64,000 nt of DNA, from the NCBI GenBank assembly GCA_031552735.1, contig JAVBMF010000019.1, positions 1 to 64,000 on the forward strand, read 5' to 3'. Source of the stretch: JAVBUY01 sp031552735 (lineage in GTDB: Bacteria > Bacillota > Clostridia > Christensenellales > Aristaeellaceae). Positions 23,336 through 31,853 of this stretch are shown one piece after another. The position numbers were made by a program, and so were the translations under genes. The notes under the pieces were generated by a model, which saw nothing but the letters and a program-made list of their open reading frames with translations, did not search any database and was not told the DNA's origin. Positions within the stretch are counted from its first letter, which is position 1, and the number at the start of each line of letters is the position of its first letter.

Positions 23336-24304
23336 TTAGCGGTCTTCGCGGAAATAGTTGACGCCGCACCCCTTGGGCTGCGATTTTTCGCGCGACATGC
23401 GAATGGATGTGAACACCAGCACCGCAATGGTAGCGACAAACGGCACCATGGCGAACAGCGCGGCGGGAATGCTGACGATGGTGTTGGGGATATACAGGCG
23501 CAATACGCTAAGCGCGCCGAAGATCAGCGAGCCGTAGATCGCGCGATAGGGACTCCACGCCGCAAAAATCACCAGCGCCACGGCAATCCAGCCCAAGCCA
23601 TTGATGCAGTTGTACGTCCACGTACCGCCGCAGGTCACCAGTGACACATACGCGCCGCCCAGCCCGCAAAGCCCGCCACCGGCCACGATATGCGCGTACT
23701 TATACCGCGTGACGTTGACGCCTGCCGCATCGGCAGCGGCAGGGTTCTCGCCGACGGCGCGCAGGTTCAGCCCGCGACGCGTATGCAGCAGATAGACGCC
23801 CAGCGCCACAGTGACCGCAATGCCCAGGTACACAAACATATTATATTGAAACAACAGCTTGCCCAACACCGGCAGATCAGACAGCACCGGGAGCTTCAGC
23901 GGCTTGAACGCCGCGACCACCTGCGCGGGCAGCACGGCGCTGCGCGTCGGGGAGGCCATGATCAGCGCGTTGCCAATGTAGTTGGCAAACCCTGTGCCGA
24001 AAATTGACAGCGTCAGGCCGGTGACATTCTGATTGGCCTTGAGCGTAACGGTGAGAAACGCGTAAATCAGCGCGCCCAGCGCCCCCGCGCCAAACGCGCA
24101 GAGCAGTGCGATCATCCAACTGCCGCTCACATACCCGCCCCAGAAACCCATGATGGCACCCATGTACATCATGCCCTCGACGCCCAGATTCAGGTTGCCG
24201 GATTTCTCGGTCAAAATCTCGCCCAGCGTGCCAAACAGCAGCGGCGCGCCAGCCAGCACGGCGGCATACGCAAAGCTGATCAGGTATTCGCCCAGATTAA
24301 ACAT
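23336..24304 (-). CDS. Nucleoside-type ABC transporter permease (second subunit)
   Basis: A 322-residue permease with eight to nine membrane segments. It has LTEKSGNLNLGVEGMMYMGA and GENPAAADAAGVNV, typical of the BmpC/YufQ branch that imports nucleosides with a BMP-family binding protein. The ATG at 24304 lies inside the end of the first permease gene (8-bp overlap) and follows AAAGGAGC. It is the last gene of the four-gene operon from 28156. The mgl promoter lies beyond it. Confidence 0.88.
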   Translation of the reverse strand: MFNLGEYLISFAYAAVLAGAPLLFGTLGEILTEKSGNLNLGVEGMMYMGAIMGFWGGYVSGSWMIALLCAFGAGALGALIYAFLTVTLKANQNVTGLTLSIFGTGFANYIGNALIMASPTRSAVLPAQVVAAFKPLKLPVLSDLPVLGKLLFQYNMFVYLGIAVTVALGVYLLHTRRGLNLRAVGENPAAADAAGVNVTRYKYAHIVAGGGLCGLGGAYVSLVTCGGTWTYNCINGLGWIAVALVIFAAWSPYRAIYGSLIFGALSVLRLYIPNTIVSIPAALFAMVPFVATIAVLVFTSIRMSREKSQPKGCGVNYFREDR

Positions 24305-25391
24305 GCGGCTGCTCCTTTCTCCTCCACACGAGGCGGAAGGACACAAAGAACTCGCTGCCCAGCACGAAGAACAGGATGATGCCTTGCAGCACATCGGCGG
24401 CGGCGGCAGAGATACCAAACACCGACTCGATGTATCCGCTGCCCTTCTCCAATATCGCGAACAGCAGCGACACTGGCAGCATCACCAGCGGCTCTAACTG
24501 CGACAGCCACGAGATGGTGATCGCCGAGAAGCCGACGCCTCCGGCCACCGTGTCGGTCAGCGTGCGGTCTGCGCCGGTCGCCTGGATCATCCCCGCCAGA
24601 CCACAGATCGCGCCCGACAGAAACATTGTGCGCAGGATGATTTTCTTAACGTCCATGCCCGCGTAACGCGCGGTGTTCTCGTTTTCGCCCACGACGCTGA
24701 TTTCATAGCCCTGCTTGCTGTAGCGCAGGTAGACGAATGCCAGCGCCAGCAGCACCAGCGCGATGATCCAGCCGATGTGCAGCCCGAACACGCGCGGAAG
24801 CTGCGCCTCCTTGGCAAAGCGGGCGATCTTGGGGAAGCCCATGTCCTTGGGGTTCTTCCACGGCCCCTCGCGCAAAAACTGAATGACGTACACCGCGATG
24901 TAGTTCATCATCAGGGTAAACAGCGTCTCGTTGGTGCCAAAGCGCGCCTTGAAATACGCGGGCACCATGCCCCATAGCCCGCCCGCCAGAATAGCGGCTA
25001 GGAACATAGCGGGGAACAGCACAAAGCCCGGCCAGTTGGCGTGAAACAGCGCAAAGTAACTGGCGGCGATCGCGCCGATGCAAATCTGCCCCTCGCCGCC
25101 GATGTTCCAGAAGCGCATGCGGAACGCTAGCGTGATCCCCAGCGCGGTGATCAGCAGCGGGATAGCGATCTTCAACGTTTCGATCAGCGCGGTCTTGGTG
25201 CCCAGCGCGCCGGTCAGCATGCTGCCATATACTTCGAACGGATTGTGTCCCATGGCCAGAATAAACAGGCCGCCTGTGGCCAGCGCCAGCACCACCGCCA
25301 GCACGCGCACAATGATTTGCGTCCTGGCGGCGACATCGGTGCGCTTAACGGCGCGCACCAGCGGTTGTCCGCTTCTCACGTGCACACTCAT
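24297..25391 (-). CDS. Nucleoside-type ABC transporter permease (first subunit)
   Basis: A 364-residue permease of the YufP/BmpB type. It has the characteristic FRMRFWNIGGEGQICIGA and ANWPGFVLFPAMFLAAILAG, with about nine membrane segments. It pairs with the downstream permease to form the channel. The ATG overlaps the stop of the ATPase gene by four bases (ATGA) and follows GAGGAGG. Confidence 0.88.
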   Translation of the reverse strand: MSVHVRSGQPLVRAVKRTDVAARTQIIVRVLAVVLALATGGLFILAMGHNPFEVYGSMLTGALGTKTALIETLKIAIPLLITALGITLAFRMRFWNIGGEGQICIGAIAASYFALFHANWPGFVLFPAMFLAAILAGGLWGMVPAYFKARFGTNETLFTLMMNYIAVYVIQFLREGPWKNPKDMGFPKIARFAKEAQLPRVFGLHIGWIIALVLLALAFVYLRYSKQGYEISVVGENENTARYAGMDVKKIILRTMFLSGAICGLAGMIQATGADRTLTDTVAGGVGFSAITISWLSQLEPLVMLPVSLLFAILEKGSGYIESVFGISAAAADVLQGIILFFVLGSEFFVSFRLVWRRKEQPHV

Positions 25392-26938
25392 GCGCCTACC
25401 TCCTCGTCGGGGCGGCTGTTGCCGGTCATCATCAGACCCAGCTCCGCCTTGGTAACGCTCTTGGCATCGACCAGCCCCATCTTCTTGCCGCCGCACAGCA
25501 CCAGAATGCGATCGCACAGCTCCAGCAGCACGTCCAAATCCTCGCCGATGAACAGCACGGCGACGCCCTTCTCCTTCTGCTCGTTGAGCAGATCGTAGAT
25601 GGTATAGGACGAATGGATGTCCAGCCCGCGCACTGGGTACGCGGTGATTAAAAGCTGCGGCTGCGAAGCGATCTCGCGGCCCAGCAGCACTTTTTGCACG
25701 TTGCCGCCCGACAGCCGTCGTACCGGCGTGGTCAGTCCGGGCGTCACAATGCCCAGGCGTTCGATCAGTTTTTGCGCCAGTGTGCGGGCGGGGGTGCGCC
25801 GTACCAGCGGGCCTTTGCCCTTGTTGTAATCCTTGAGCAGCAGGTTGTCCACAATGCCCATCGACGCGACCAACCCCATGCCCAGCCGATCCTCTGGGAT
25901 GAAGGACATCGAAATGCCCTTGTCAATAATGGTGCGCGGCGGCAAGCCCTCGATGTTCTTGTCCTCAAAGAGGATCGCGCCACCCTCGACCGGCAGCAGT
26001 CCGGCGATGGCCTCGCACAGCTCCTTCTGCCCGCTGCCCGCCACCCCGGCCACGCCCAAAATCTCGCCGCGCGCCAACGAGAACGACACCTCGCTAAGCG
26101 ACGGCACCTTGTCGGCGTCCAGCACGGTCAGGCGGTGCACGTCCAGCAGCATGCCCTTGGCCGTGCCCTCCGGCCGGTGGATGGATAAATCAATCGGGTG
26201 ACCGACCATCAGTTCCGTCAATTCCTGCATGCTGGTCTTGTCTCGTTCCACGGTGCCCACCGACATGCCTTTGCGCAAGATCGTGATGCGGTCGGAAATC
26301 TCCATCACTTCATTGAGCTTGTGTGTGATGATGACCACCGCGCAGCCCTCGGCCTTCATGCGCCGCAGGATGGCGAACAGTTTGTCGGCCTCCTGCGGGG
26401 TCAACACTGCAGTTGGCTCGTCCAGAATCAGGATGCGCGCGCCACGGTACAGCACCTTGAGGATTTCCACCGTCTGCTTCTCGCCCACCGACATATTGTA
26501 GATCTTCTTGTCGGGCGCGATCTCCAACCCAAATCGCTGGCTGATTTGGCGGATGCGCTCCTCAAGCCCCTTGCGGTTGCGCTTTTTGCCACGGTTGGTG
26601 CCCATCACGATGTTTTCGGTGGCGTTCATCACATCGACCAGTTTGAAGTGCTGGTGGATCATGCCGATGCCTAGGTCAATCGCGTCCTTAGGCGAGCGGA
26701 TGTTCACCGCTTCGCCAAAGATGCGGATCACGCCGCTGTCTGGGCGGTAAATGCCCGATAGCATATTCATCAGTGTGGTCTTGCCGCTACCATTCTCGCC
26801 CAGCAGCGCCAATATCTCGCCCTGACGCACCGACAGGTTGATGCGGTCGTTTGCAACCACCGAGCCAAAAGTCTTGGTCAGACTTTCGACATCGATAGCG
26901 GCGTTGTGGACATTGGTGGCATTGGTGCTGATCTCCAT
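25388..26938 (-). CDS. Nucleoside-type ABC transporter ATP-binding protein
   Basis: A 516-residue double ATPase of the BMP-transporter (YufO-like) family. NBD1 is canonical: GENGSGKTT (48-56), NMSVGEKQTVEIL and LILDEPTAVL. NBD2 has RLSGGNVQKVLLGRE, but at the Walker B/catalytic position it reads LLITAYPVRGLD instead of a DEPT-like sequence, so only the first site is likely to hydrolyse ATP fully. AGGAGG lies 6 nt before the ATG. A hairpin (26966-26991) separates it from the binding-protein gene. Confidence 0.9.
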   Translation of the reverse strand: MEISTNATNVHNAAIDVESLTKTFGSVVANDRINLSVRQGEILALLGENGSGKTTLMNMLSGIYRPDSGVIRIFGEAVNIRSPKDAIDLGIGMIHQHFKLVDVMNATENIVMGTNRGKKRNRKGLEERIRQISQRFGLEIAPDKKIYNMSVGEKQTVEILKVLYRGARILILDEPTAVLTPQEADKLFAILRRMKAEGCAVVIITHKLNEVMEISDRITILRKGMSVGTVERDKTSMQELTELMVGHPIDLSIHRPEGTAKGMLLDVHRLTVLDADKVPSLSEVSFSLARGEILGVAGVAGSGQKELCEAIAGLLPVEGGAILFEDKNIEGLPPRTIIDKGISMSFIPEDRLGMGLVASMGIVDNLLLKDYNKGKGPLVRRTPARTLAQKLIERLGIVTPGLTTPVRRLSGGNVQKVLLGREIASQPQLLITAYPVRGLDIHSSYTIYDLLNEQKEKGVAVLFIGEDLDVLLELCDRILVLCGGKKMGLVDAKSVTKAELGLMMTGNSRPDEEVGA

Positions 26939-26965
26939 GCGCAGCCTCCTAGCAAATACGAAAGT

Positions 26966-26991
26966 TGGCCGCCCGCACCGGCGGACGGCCA
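26966..26991 (-). terminator. Attenuator-like hairpin between binding protein and ATPase genes
   Basis: On the minus strand TGGCCGTCCGC pairs with GCGGGCGGCCA around four bases, with a short T run. It probably reduces read-through so the binding protein is made in excess, as at mglB-mglA. Confidence 0.5.
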
Positions 26992-27052
26992 GGAAAGACG
27001 CTACAGACCAAGTGTGTCAACCGCCATGCGTTTTGTGACGAGAGCAAAGCGA

Positions 27053-28156
27053 TTAGAACTCGACGACGTTCTCCGCGAACCACATCATGGTGGTGATCTC
27101 CGGAATGTCCAGGCGCGCGCCCGGCGCCACCACAACGTTGCCCTTGTTGTCCTTGATGCCCTCGGCGAACACGTCGGAGCCATCGAACACATCAAAGGTG
27201 CCATCCACGATCATCTTGCGATACTTCTCGACCACTTCGGCGGTGCCGTCGGCCACGTTCTTGGACAGCGGGGAGATATCCACCAGACCTTCCTTCATGC
27301 CCATGAAGGAGTTCTCCGGCTTCCAGGTGCCATCGATGACCTGCTGCACGGCGGCGGTCACATAGATGCCCCAATTCCAGGTCGGCGCGGTCAGGTGCGC
27401 ATCCGGCGCGGCGGCGGTCATATCGGCATTGTAGCCGCAGCCCCACACCTTGCGCTCCTGCGCGGCGACCTGCGGCATGGCGGTATCCTGATGCTGGCCG
27501 ATCACGTCGCAGCCCGCGTCCAGCAGCGCTTCGGCGGCCTGACGCTCCACGGTGGGGTCATACCAGGTGTTGGTGAACTTGATGTAGACCTTCGCGTCGG
27601 GATTGACCGCCTTGACGCCCAGCGCGAACGCGTCGCAGCCGCCGATGACTTCCGGGATGCCCATCGCAGCGACGTAGCCGATCTTATTGGTCTGGGTCTT
27701 CAGGCCAGCGGCCAGTCCGGTCAGGAAGCGCGCCTGGTAGATGCGGCCAAAGTAGTTGTTGAAGTTGGTGTCGTTGCTCTTGTAACCCGAGCAGTGCGAG
27801 AAGATGACCTCCGGATACTCCGAAGCCATTTCTTCCATATAATCCATGAAGCCGTAGCTGTTGCCGAAGATGATGTTGGCACCCTGCTCCACACACTCGC
27901 GGATCGCCGCCTCGCAGGAAGCGTCCTCGGCGACGTTGGTCTTGATGATGATCTGGTCATCGCGCAGGCCCAGTTCCTTCTGCATATACAGCGTGCCCTG
28001 GTTGTGCGTGAAGGTATAGCCGGCATCGCCGATGTCGCCAATGTAGATGAAACCAACCTTGATCTCGTCCTTGGAAACCGGCGCAAACTCCGCCACCGCG
28101 GAAATCGCCAGGGCGCACAGCGCCACGACCATCAGGAGCACCAACAGCTTCTTCAT
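27053..28156 (-). CDS. BMP family ABC transporter substrate-binding protein (nucleoside)
   Basis: A 367-residue BMP/Med-family binding protein. It has a signal peptide (about 1-22, AVA-E, no lipobox cysteine), then VGFIYIGDIGDAGYTFTHNQG, IIFGNSYGFMDY and GQHQDTAMPQVAA. BMP proteins of this layout bind purine nucleosides. It heads the operon with one ATPase and two permeases. The ATG at 28156 follows GAGGTGG; an upstream extension of six codons lacks a ribosome site. The promoter at 28213-28241 carries an inverted repeat over its -35 box. Confidence 0.9.
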   Translation of the reverse strand: MKKLLVLLMVVALCALAISAVAEFAPVSKDEIKVGFIYIGDIGDAGYTFTHNQGTLYMQKELGLRDDQIIIKTNVAEDASCEAAIRECVEQGANIIFGNSYGFMDYMEEMASEYPEVIFSHCSGYKSNDTNFNNYFGRIYQARFLTGLAAGLKTQTNKIGYVAAMGIPEVIGGCDAFALGVKAVNPDAKVYIKFTNTWYDPTVERQAAEALLDAGCDVIGQHQDTAMPQVAAQERKVWGCGYNADMTAAAPDAHLTAPTWNWGIYVTAAVQQVIDGTWKPENSFMGMKEGLVDISPLSKNVADGTAEVVEKYRKMIVDGTFDVFDGSDVFAEGIKDNKGNVVVAPGARLDIPEITTMMWFAENVVEF

Positions 28157-28212
28157 GTTTGTCCACCTCTTCAATAATGATGTATGATGTCTAATCGTTC
28201 GGGAATATGGGC

Positions 28213-28241
28213 ATTATACATGAAACAACGTTGCTTTGCAA
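28213..28241 (-). promoter_or_regulatory. SigA-type promoter of the nucleoside transporter operon
   Basis: Minus-strand TTGCAA (28241-28236) and TATAAT (28218-28213) are separated by 17 bp. Confidence 0.75.
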
Positions 28242-28253
28242 GCAAATGCTTGC
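28238..28253. promoter_or_regulatory. Inverted repeat overlapping the -35 box (candidate operator)
   Basis: GCAAGC and GCTTGC flank AAAT, forming a 16-bp palindromic site that covers the -35 region of the nucleoside-transporter promoter. A repressor bound here would block RNA polymerase. The regulator is unknown. Confidence 0.4.
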
Positions 28254-28319
28254 TGATTCCGGAATCTTTTTTCTGTTTATATATGATAATGTTCGGAATT
28301 TCGTTGAAGGTGCGTAACA

Positions 28320-28348
28320 TTGCAAATACGCCTCCCCGCAAGTATAAT
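28320..28348 (+). promoter_or_regulatory. SigA-type promoter of ychF
   Basis: TTGCAA and TATAAT are separated by 17 bp, 60 bp upstream of the ychF start. Confidence 0.75.
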
Positions 28349-28408
28349 AGAAAGGAACATCCATACAACAACCGCCGCGATGCTTGCGCGGCATGAAGGA
28401 GTACACGC

Positions 28409-29506
28409 ATGAAGCTAGGCGTCGTCGGACTGCCCAACGTGGGCAAAAGTACCCTGTTCAACGCCATCACCCAGGCAGGCGCCGAGGCCGCCAACTATCC
28501 CTTCTGCACCATCGAGCCCAACACCGGCGTGGTCGCCGTGCCTGATGTCCGCCTGGATAAGCTGGCCGACATGTATCACCCGAAAAAGACCACCCACGCG
28601 GTCATCGAGTTTGTGGACATCGCGGGGCTGGTGAAAGGCGCCAGCCGGGGCGAGGGGCTGGGCAACAAGTTCCTCTCGCACATCCGCGAGGTGGACGCTA
28701 TCGTGCATGTGGTGCGCTGCTTTGTGGACGAAAACATCATCCACGTCGAAGGCGGCATCGATCCGGCGCGCGACATTGAAACCATCAACATCGAGCTGAT
28801 CGCTGCCGACCGCGACACCGTCGCCCGGCGCGAGGAGCGCGCGCGAAAAATGGTCAAGAGCGGCGACCGCAAGTATGCCGAAGAAGCCGACACCGCCGAA
28901 AAGCTGCTGAAACACCTGGACGAATTGCAGCCCGCGCGCACCTGTGCGTTGAGCGAGAACGAACGCGAAATCGTGCGCGATTGGTTTTTGCTCACCACCA
29001 AACCGATGATCTACGCCGCCAACATCGCCGAGGATGATATCGGCAAGCCCGACAGCGCCATCCCGGGGCTGGCCAAGGTCGAGGAGATCGCCCAAGCGGA
29101 GGGGGCGCAGGTGCTGATCATCTGCGCGCGCGTCGAGGAAGAGATCGCGCAGATGGCGCCCGACGAAAAGACGGACTTCCTAGAGGCGATGGGCATCGGG
29201 CAGTCCGGTCTGGACCGGTTGGTGTCCGCCTGCTATACCCTGCTGGGGCTGATCAGCTTCCTGACCGCCGGTGCCGACGAGTGCCGCGCGTGGACCATCG
29301 TCAACGGCACCAAGGCGCCGCAGGCTGCCGGAAAAATCCACACGGATTTTGAGCGCGGGTTCATCCGCGCGGAGATCGTGCCCTATGACACACTGATGGA
29401 AATGGGCAGCATGACCGCCTGCAAAGACAAAGGGCTGGTGCGCTCGGAAGGCAAAGACTATGTGATGAAGGACGGCGACATCACACTGTTCAGGTTCAAT
29501 GTATAA
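28409..29506 (+). CDS. ychF: Redox-responsive ATPase/GTPase YchF (Obg family)
   Basis: A 365-residue universal P-loop protein. G1 is GLPNVGKST (7-15), FVDIAGLVKGASRGEGLGNKF is the G3 region, and there is a coiled middle domain and a C-terminal TGS domain (TAGADECRAWTIVNGTKAPQAAG to the end). YchF binds ribosomes and prefers ATP. Its length is standard. GGAG precedes the ATG and it has its own promoter and terminator, so it is monocistronic. Confidence 0.96.
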   Translation: MKLGVVGLPNVGKSTLFNAITQAGAEAANYPFCTIEPNTGVVAVPDVRLDKLADMYHPKKTTHAVIEFVDIAGLVKGASRGEGLGNKFLSHIREVDAIVHVVRCFVDENIIHVEGGIDPARDIETINIELIAADRDTVARREERARKMVKSGDRKYAEEADTAEKLLKHLDELQPARTCALSENEREIVRDWFLLTTKPMIYAANIAEDDIGKPDSAIPGLAKVEEIAQAEGAQVLIICARVEEEIAQMAPDEKTDFLEAMGIGQSGLDRLVSACYTLLGLISFLTAGADECRAWTIVNGTKAPQAAGKIHTDFERGFIRAEIVPYDTLMEMGSMTACKDKGLVRSEGKDYVMKDGDITLFRFNV

Positions 29507-29588
29507 AGTGGCCGCACAGCCAGATGGGAAGAGACCTTGGTCAGAGAAACCCAAGAAGCCCAAGAAGCCTACGTAGCCTTTGAACAGC

Positions 29589-29612
29589 AAAACCCCCGAA
29601 TGGGGGTTTTTT
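29589..29612. terminator. Bidirectional terminator after ychF
   Basis: AAAACCCCC pairs with GGGGGTTTTTT around a four-base loop between the convergent ychF and SPL-family genes. Confidence 0.85.
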
Positions 29613-29618
29613 GATGCG

Positions 29619-30512
29619 TTAAAACAGCGACGTCTGCTCCCTTTGATACGGCGCCCAAATCTGTTCCGCGATATCGCGCATGTGGTACGCCAGCCCCAGC
29701 CGCTCGCACTCCGCCGTGAACAGTGGCCACAGCGCATCGTGATCGGGTGCGGGGCAGCTATAGGTGAAGCCATACGCTTGCTCATATCGCGCTCGCATGC
29801 CGGGAAACACCCGCTCAATCTCGCGCAAAAAATGCTCGCGCTGGTTGGCACGCAGCGTCACACCAAATCCATACCCACAGTAAATCCACGACGCGCCCGC
29901 CTCCTTGGCACGGCGAACAATGCCCAGAATGTTCTCCGGCGAGTCGGTCACAAAGGGCAGCGTGGGCATCAGCAACACGCCGCAGGGGATGTCCGCCTCC
30001 GCCAGCTTCTTCATTGCGGCAAGGCGCGCGCTCGTCGGGCACACATGCCGCTCGATTTGCTGACACAGCGCGTCGTCCGCCGCCGTAATGGTGAAGCTGA
30101 CCGCCGCCGGGCTGTGCCGACGGATGCCTCGCAGCAAATCGATGTCGCGCAGCACTAGGTCGGACTTGGTGTCGATCGCAATCCCGAAGCCGTTGCGGTC
30201 CGCCAGCGCCAGCGCGCCGCGGGTCAGCAGCAGTTCTTTCTCACGCGGGTTATAGGCGTCGCTCATCGCGCCGGTCAGCAGCATGCCCTTCTTTTGTTTG
30301 CCGCGCAGGTCGCGCTCAATCACCGACAACGCATCCTGCTTGGCGCGCACGATGTCAAAGTGCTCCACACGATAGCAATCACTGCGGCTGTCGCAGTATA
30401 TGCATCCGTGGGAGCACCCTTTGTAGATATTCATGGTGTATTGCGCGCCAAACCAGCCGTCCCGCTGATAGGCCGACACGATGGTCTTGGCCGGAATGTC
30501 GTCCAGGTGCAC
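29619..30512 (-). CDS. SPL-family radical SAM protein
   Basis: A 297-residue radical SAM protein. The iron-sulfur motif is C33-x3-C37-x2-C40 in YKGCSHGCIYC, and LLTGAMSDAYNPREKE and IDTKSDLVLRDIDLL are typical of the spore-photoproduct-lyase-like (SPL/Rv2578c) group. These proteins are annotated as DNA-repair photolyase-like, but the activity of this branch is not established. The GTG at 30512 lies 2 bp after the stop of the upstream exporter gene, giving an operon; the ribosome site (AAGAAG) is weak. Confidence 0.85.
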   Translation of the reverse strand: MHLDDIPAKTIVSAYQRDGWFGAQYTMNIYKGCSHGCIYCDSRSDCYRVEHFDIVRAKQDALSVIERDLRGKQKKGMLLTGAMSDAYNPREKELLLTRGALALADRNGFGIAIDTKSDLVLRDIDLLRGIRRHSPAAVSFTITAADDALCQQIERHVCPTSARLAAMKKLAEADIPCGVLLMPTLPFVTDSPENILGIVRRAKEAGASWIYCGYGFGVTLRANQREHFLREIERVFPGMRARYEQAYGFTYSCPAPDHDALWPLFTAECERLGLAYHMRDIAEQIWAPYQREQTSLF

Positions 30513-30514
30513 GA

Positions 30515-31690
30515 TTACTTCTTCTTGGCGATGTTCTGGAACATCTGCCGGGCGGGCGGCGGTGCCAGCGTCACCGGCGCGGGCGTACCGCACACCGCAT
30601 ACACTGCCACACGACACAGCATGAAGGTCATGGGGCCCAGCAGCATGCCCAGGAAGCCAAATAGCACATACCCGGCATACATGCTCATCATTGTAGCCAA
30701 CGGATACAACCCTAGCTGCGCGCCCACAACGCGCGGCTCAATGAGCTGGCGCATCACGATGGTGATGCCGTAGAGCAGCAGCATGCCCACGCCAACGAAG
30801 TAATCGCCGGAGATGAAGCCAACCGCTGCCCACGGAATCAGGAACAGACCGGAGCCCACCACCGGCATCATGTCCAGCAGCGCGATAACCACCGCCAGCA
30901 GCAGCGCATACGGAATGCGCATAATCGAAAAGCCGAGCAGCAGCTCGCAGAACATCATGACGGTCAGGAACATCTGCGCGCGCATTTGGCCTAGGATGGC
31001 ACGGAACATGCCCTGCTTCATCGCGCCGAGCAGCGAGCTGGCCCGCGCGGGCAGCAGCTTGCCAAAGTAGCCAAGAATGCGATCCCGATCCGCCACCATG
31101 TAAAACGTGCCCAGCACCGACAGCACAATGAACAGCACAATCTGCGGCACCGAGATCGCGGTATTCAGCGCGCCCCGGGCAATGACATTGGCCAATTGTG
31201 ACGCATAGGTCAAAAGGCTCTGGTTCAGCTGCGAAATATAGCCGCGGATGGTCGCGATGCTCTCATCGTTGATAATGTCGATGCGGCTGTCAATCCATAG
31301 CGTCAGCTCGTCAATGGCTTGATTAAGCTGGCCGACCCACTCGCTGATGCGGCTGGGCAGCGCGCGGGCCAGCTCCTTGAGTTCCACCATCGCGCGCCCG
31401 GTGATCAGCGTAATGATCAGCACCAGCACGCCGAATACCAGAATCATCGCGATCAGTGTCGCGATGCTGCGCGGAAAGCGCAGTTTGCGCCCCAGCTTGA
31501 TCAGCAAATTGACCAGCGGGCTGATCAGCACCGACAGCGCCAGCGCCACCACAAACGGCGCGATGAGCGGAAAGATTGTCAGGAGTATCCACAGGCTCAG
31601 CAGCACGCACGCGATGACCAGCGCTTTGCGCGGCAGGTCGTTCATGCGGTCGTTCCAAGCCTTTACACGGGCAAAAAATCCGGTTTCCAT
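30515..31690 (-). CDS. AI-2E family membrane transporter
   Basis: A 391-residue membrane protein of the AI-2E/YdiK/YtvI family. Paired N-terminal helices (VIACVLLSLWILLTI and PFVVALALSVLISPL) are followed by a soluble middle region at about 115-200, then the conserved block RIPYALLLAVVIALLDMMPVVGSG and GMLLLYGITIVMRQLIEPRVVG. Members include AI-2 exporters, sodium/proton antiporters and sporulation membrane proteins, so the substrate is uncertain. The ATG at 31690 follows AGGAAGGA. An extended -10 (TGG-TATAAT at 31742-31737) lies 47 bp upstream. Confidence 0.88.
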   Translation of the reverse strand: METGFFARVKAWNDRMNDLPRKALVIACVLLSLWILLTIFPLIAPFVVALALSVLISPLVNLLIKLGRKLRFPRSIATLIAMILVFGVLVLIITLITGRAMVELKELARALPSRISEWVGQLNQAIDELTLWIDSRIDIINDESIATIRGYISQLNQSLLTYASQLANVIARGALNTAISVPQIVLFIVLSVLGTFYMVADRDRILGYFGKLLPARASSLLGAMKQGMFRAILGQMRAQMFLTVMMFCELLLGFSIMRIPYALLLAVVIALLDMMPVVGSGLFLIPWAAVGFISGDYFVGVGMLLLYGITIVMRQLIEPRVVGAQLGLYPLATMMSMYAGYVLFGFLGMLLGPMTFMLCRVAVYAVCGTPAPVTLAPPPARQMFQNIAKKK

Positions 31691-31853
31691 GCGCACGTCC
31701 TTCCTCATGTTCCCAAGATTGCAAGCGGAACGATTTATTATACCATGCTTTGCGACGCTTGCACACCGTGGAAATGCGCGCCAGTGTGTCGGATGCCACA
31801 AAACATGCTATACTAAGGCGGAAAACACGCGCAAATAAAGGAGGCGTATGCCC

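Noticed and set aside
26906..28177. A 423-codon open frame on the plus strand opposite the BMP binding-protein gene
   Set aside because: It is antisense to a clear gene, has a low-complexity His/Ala/Gly/Arg composition typical of high-GC antisense frames, and no ribosome site.
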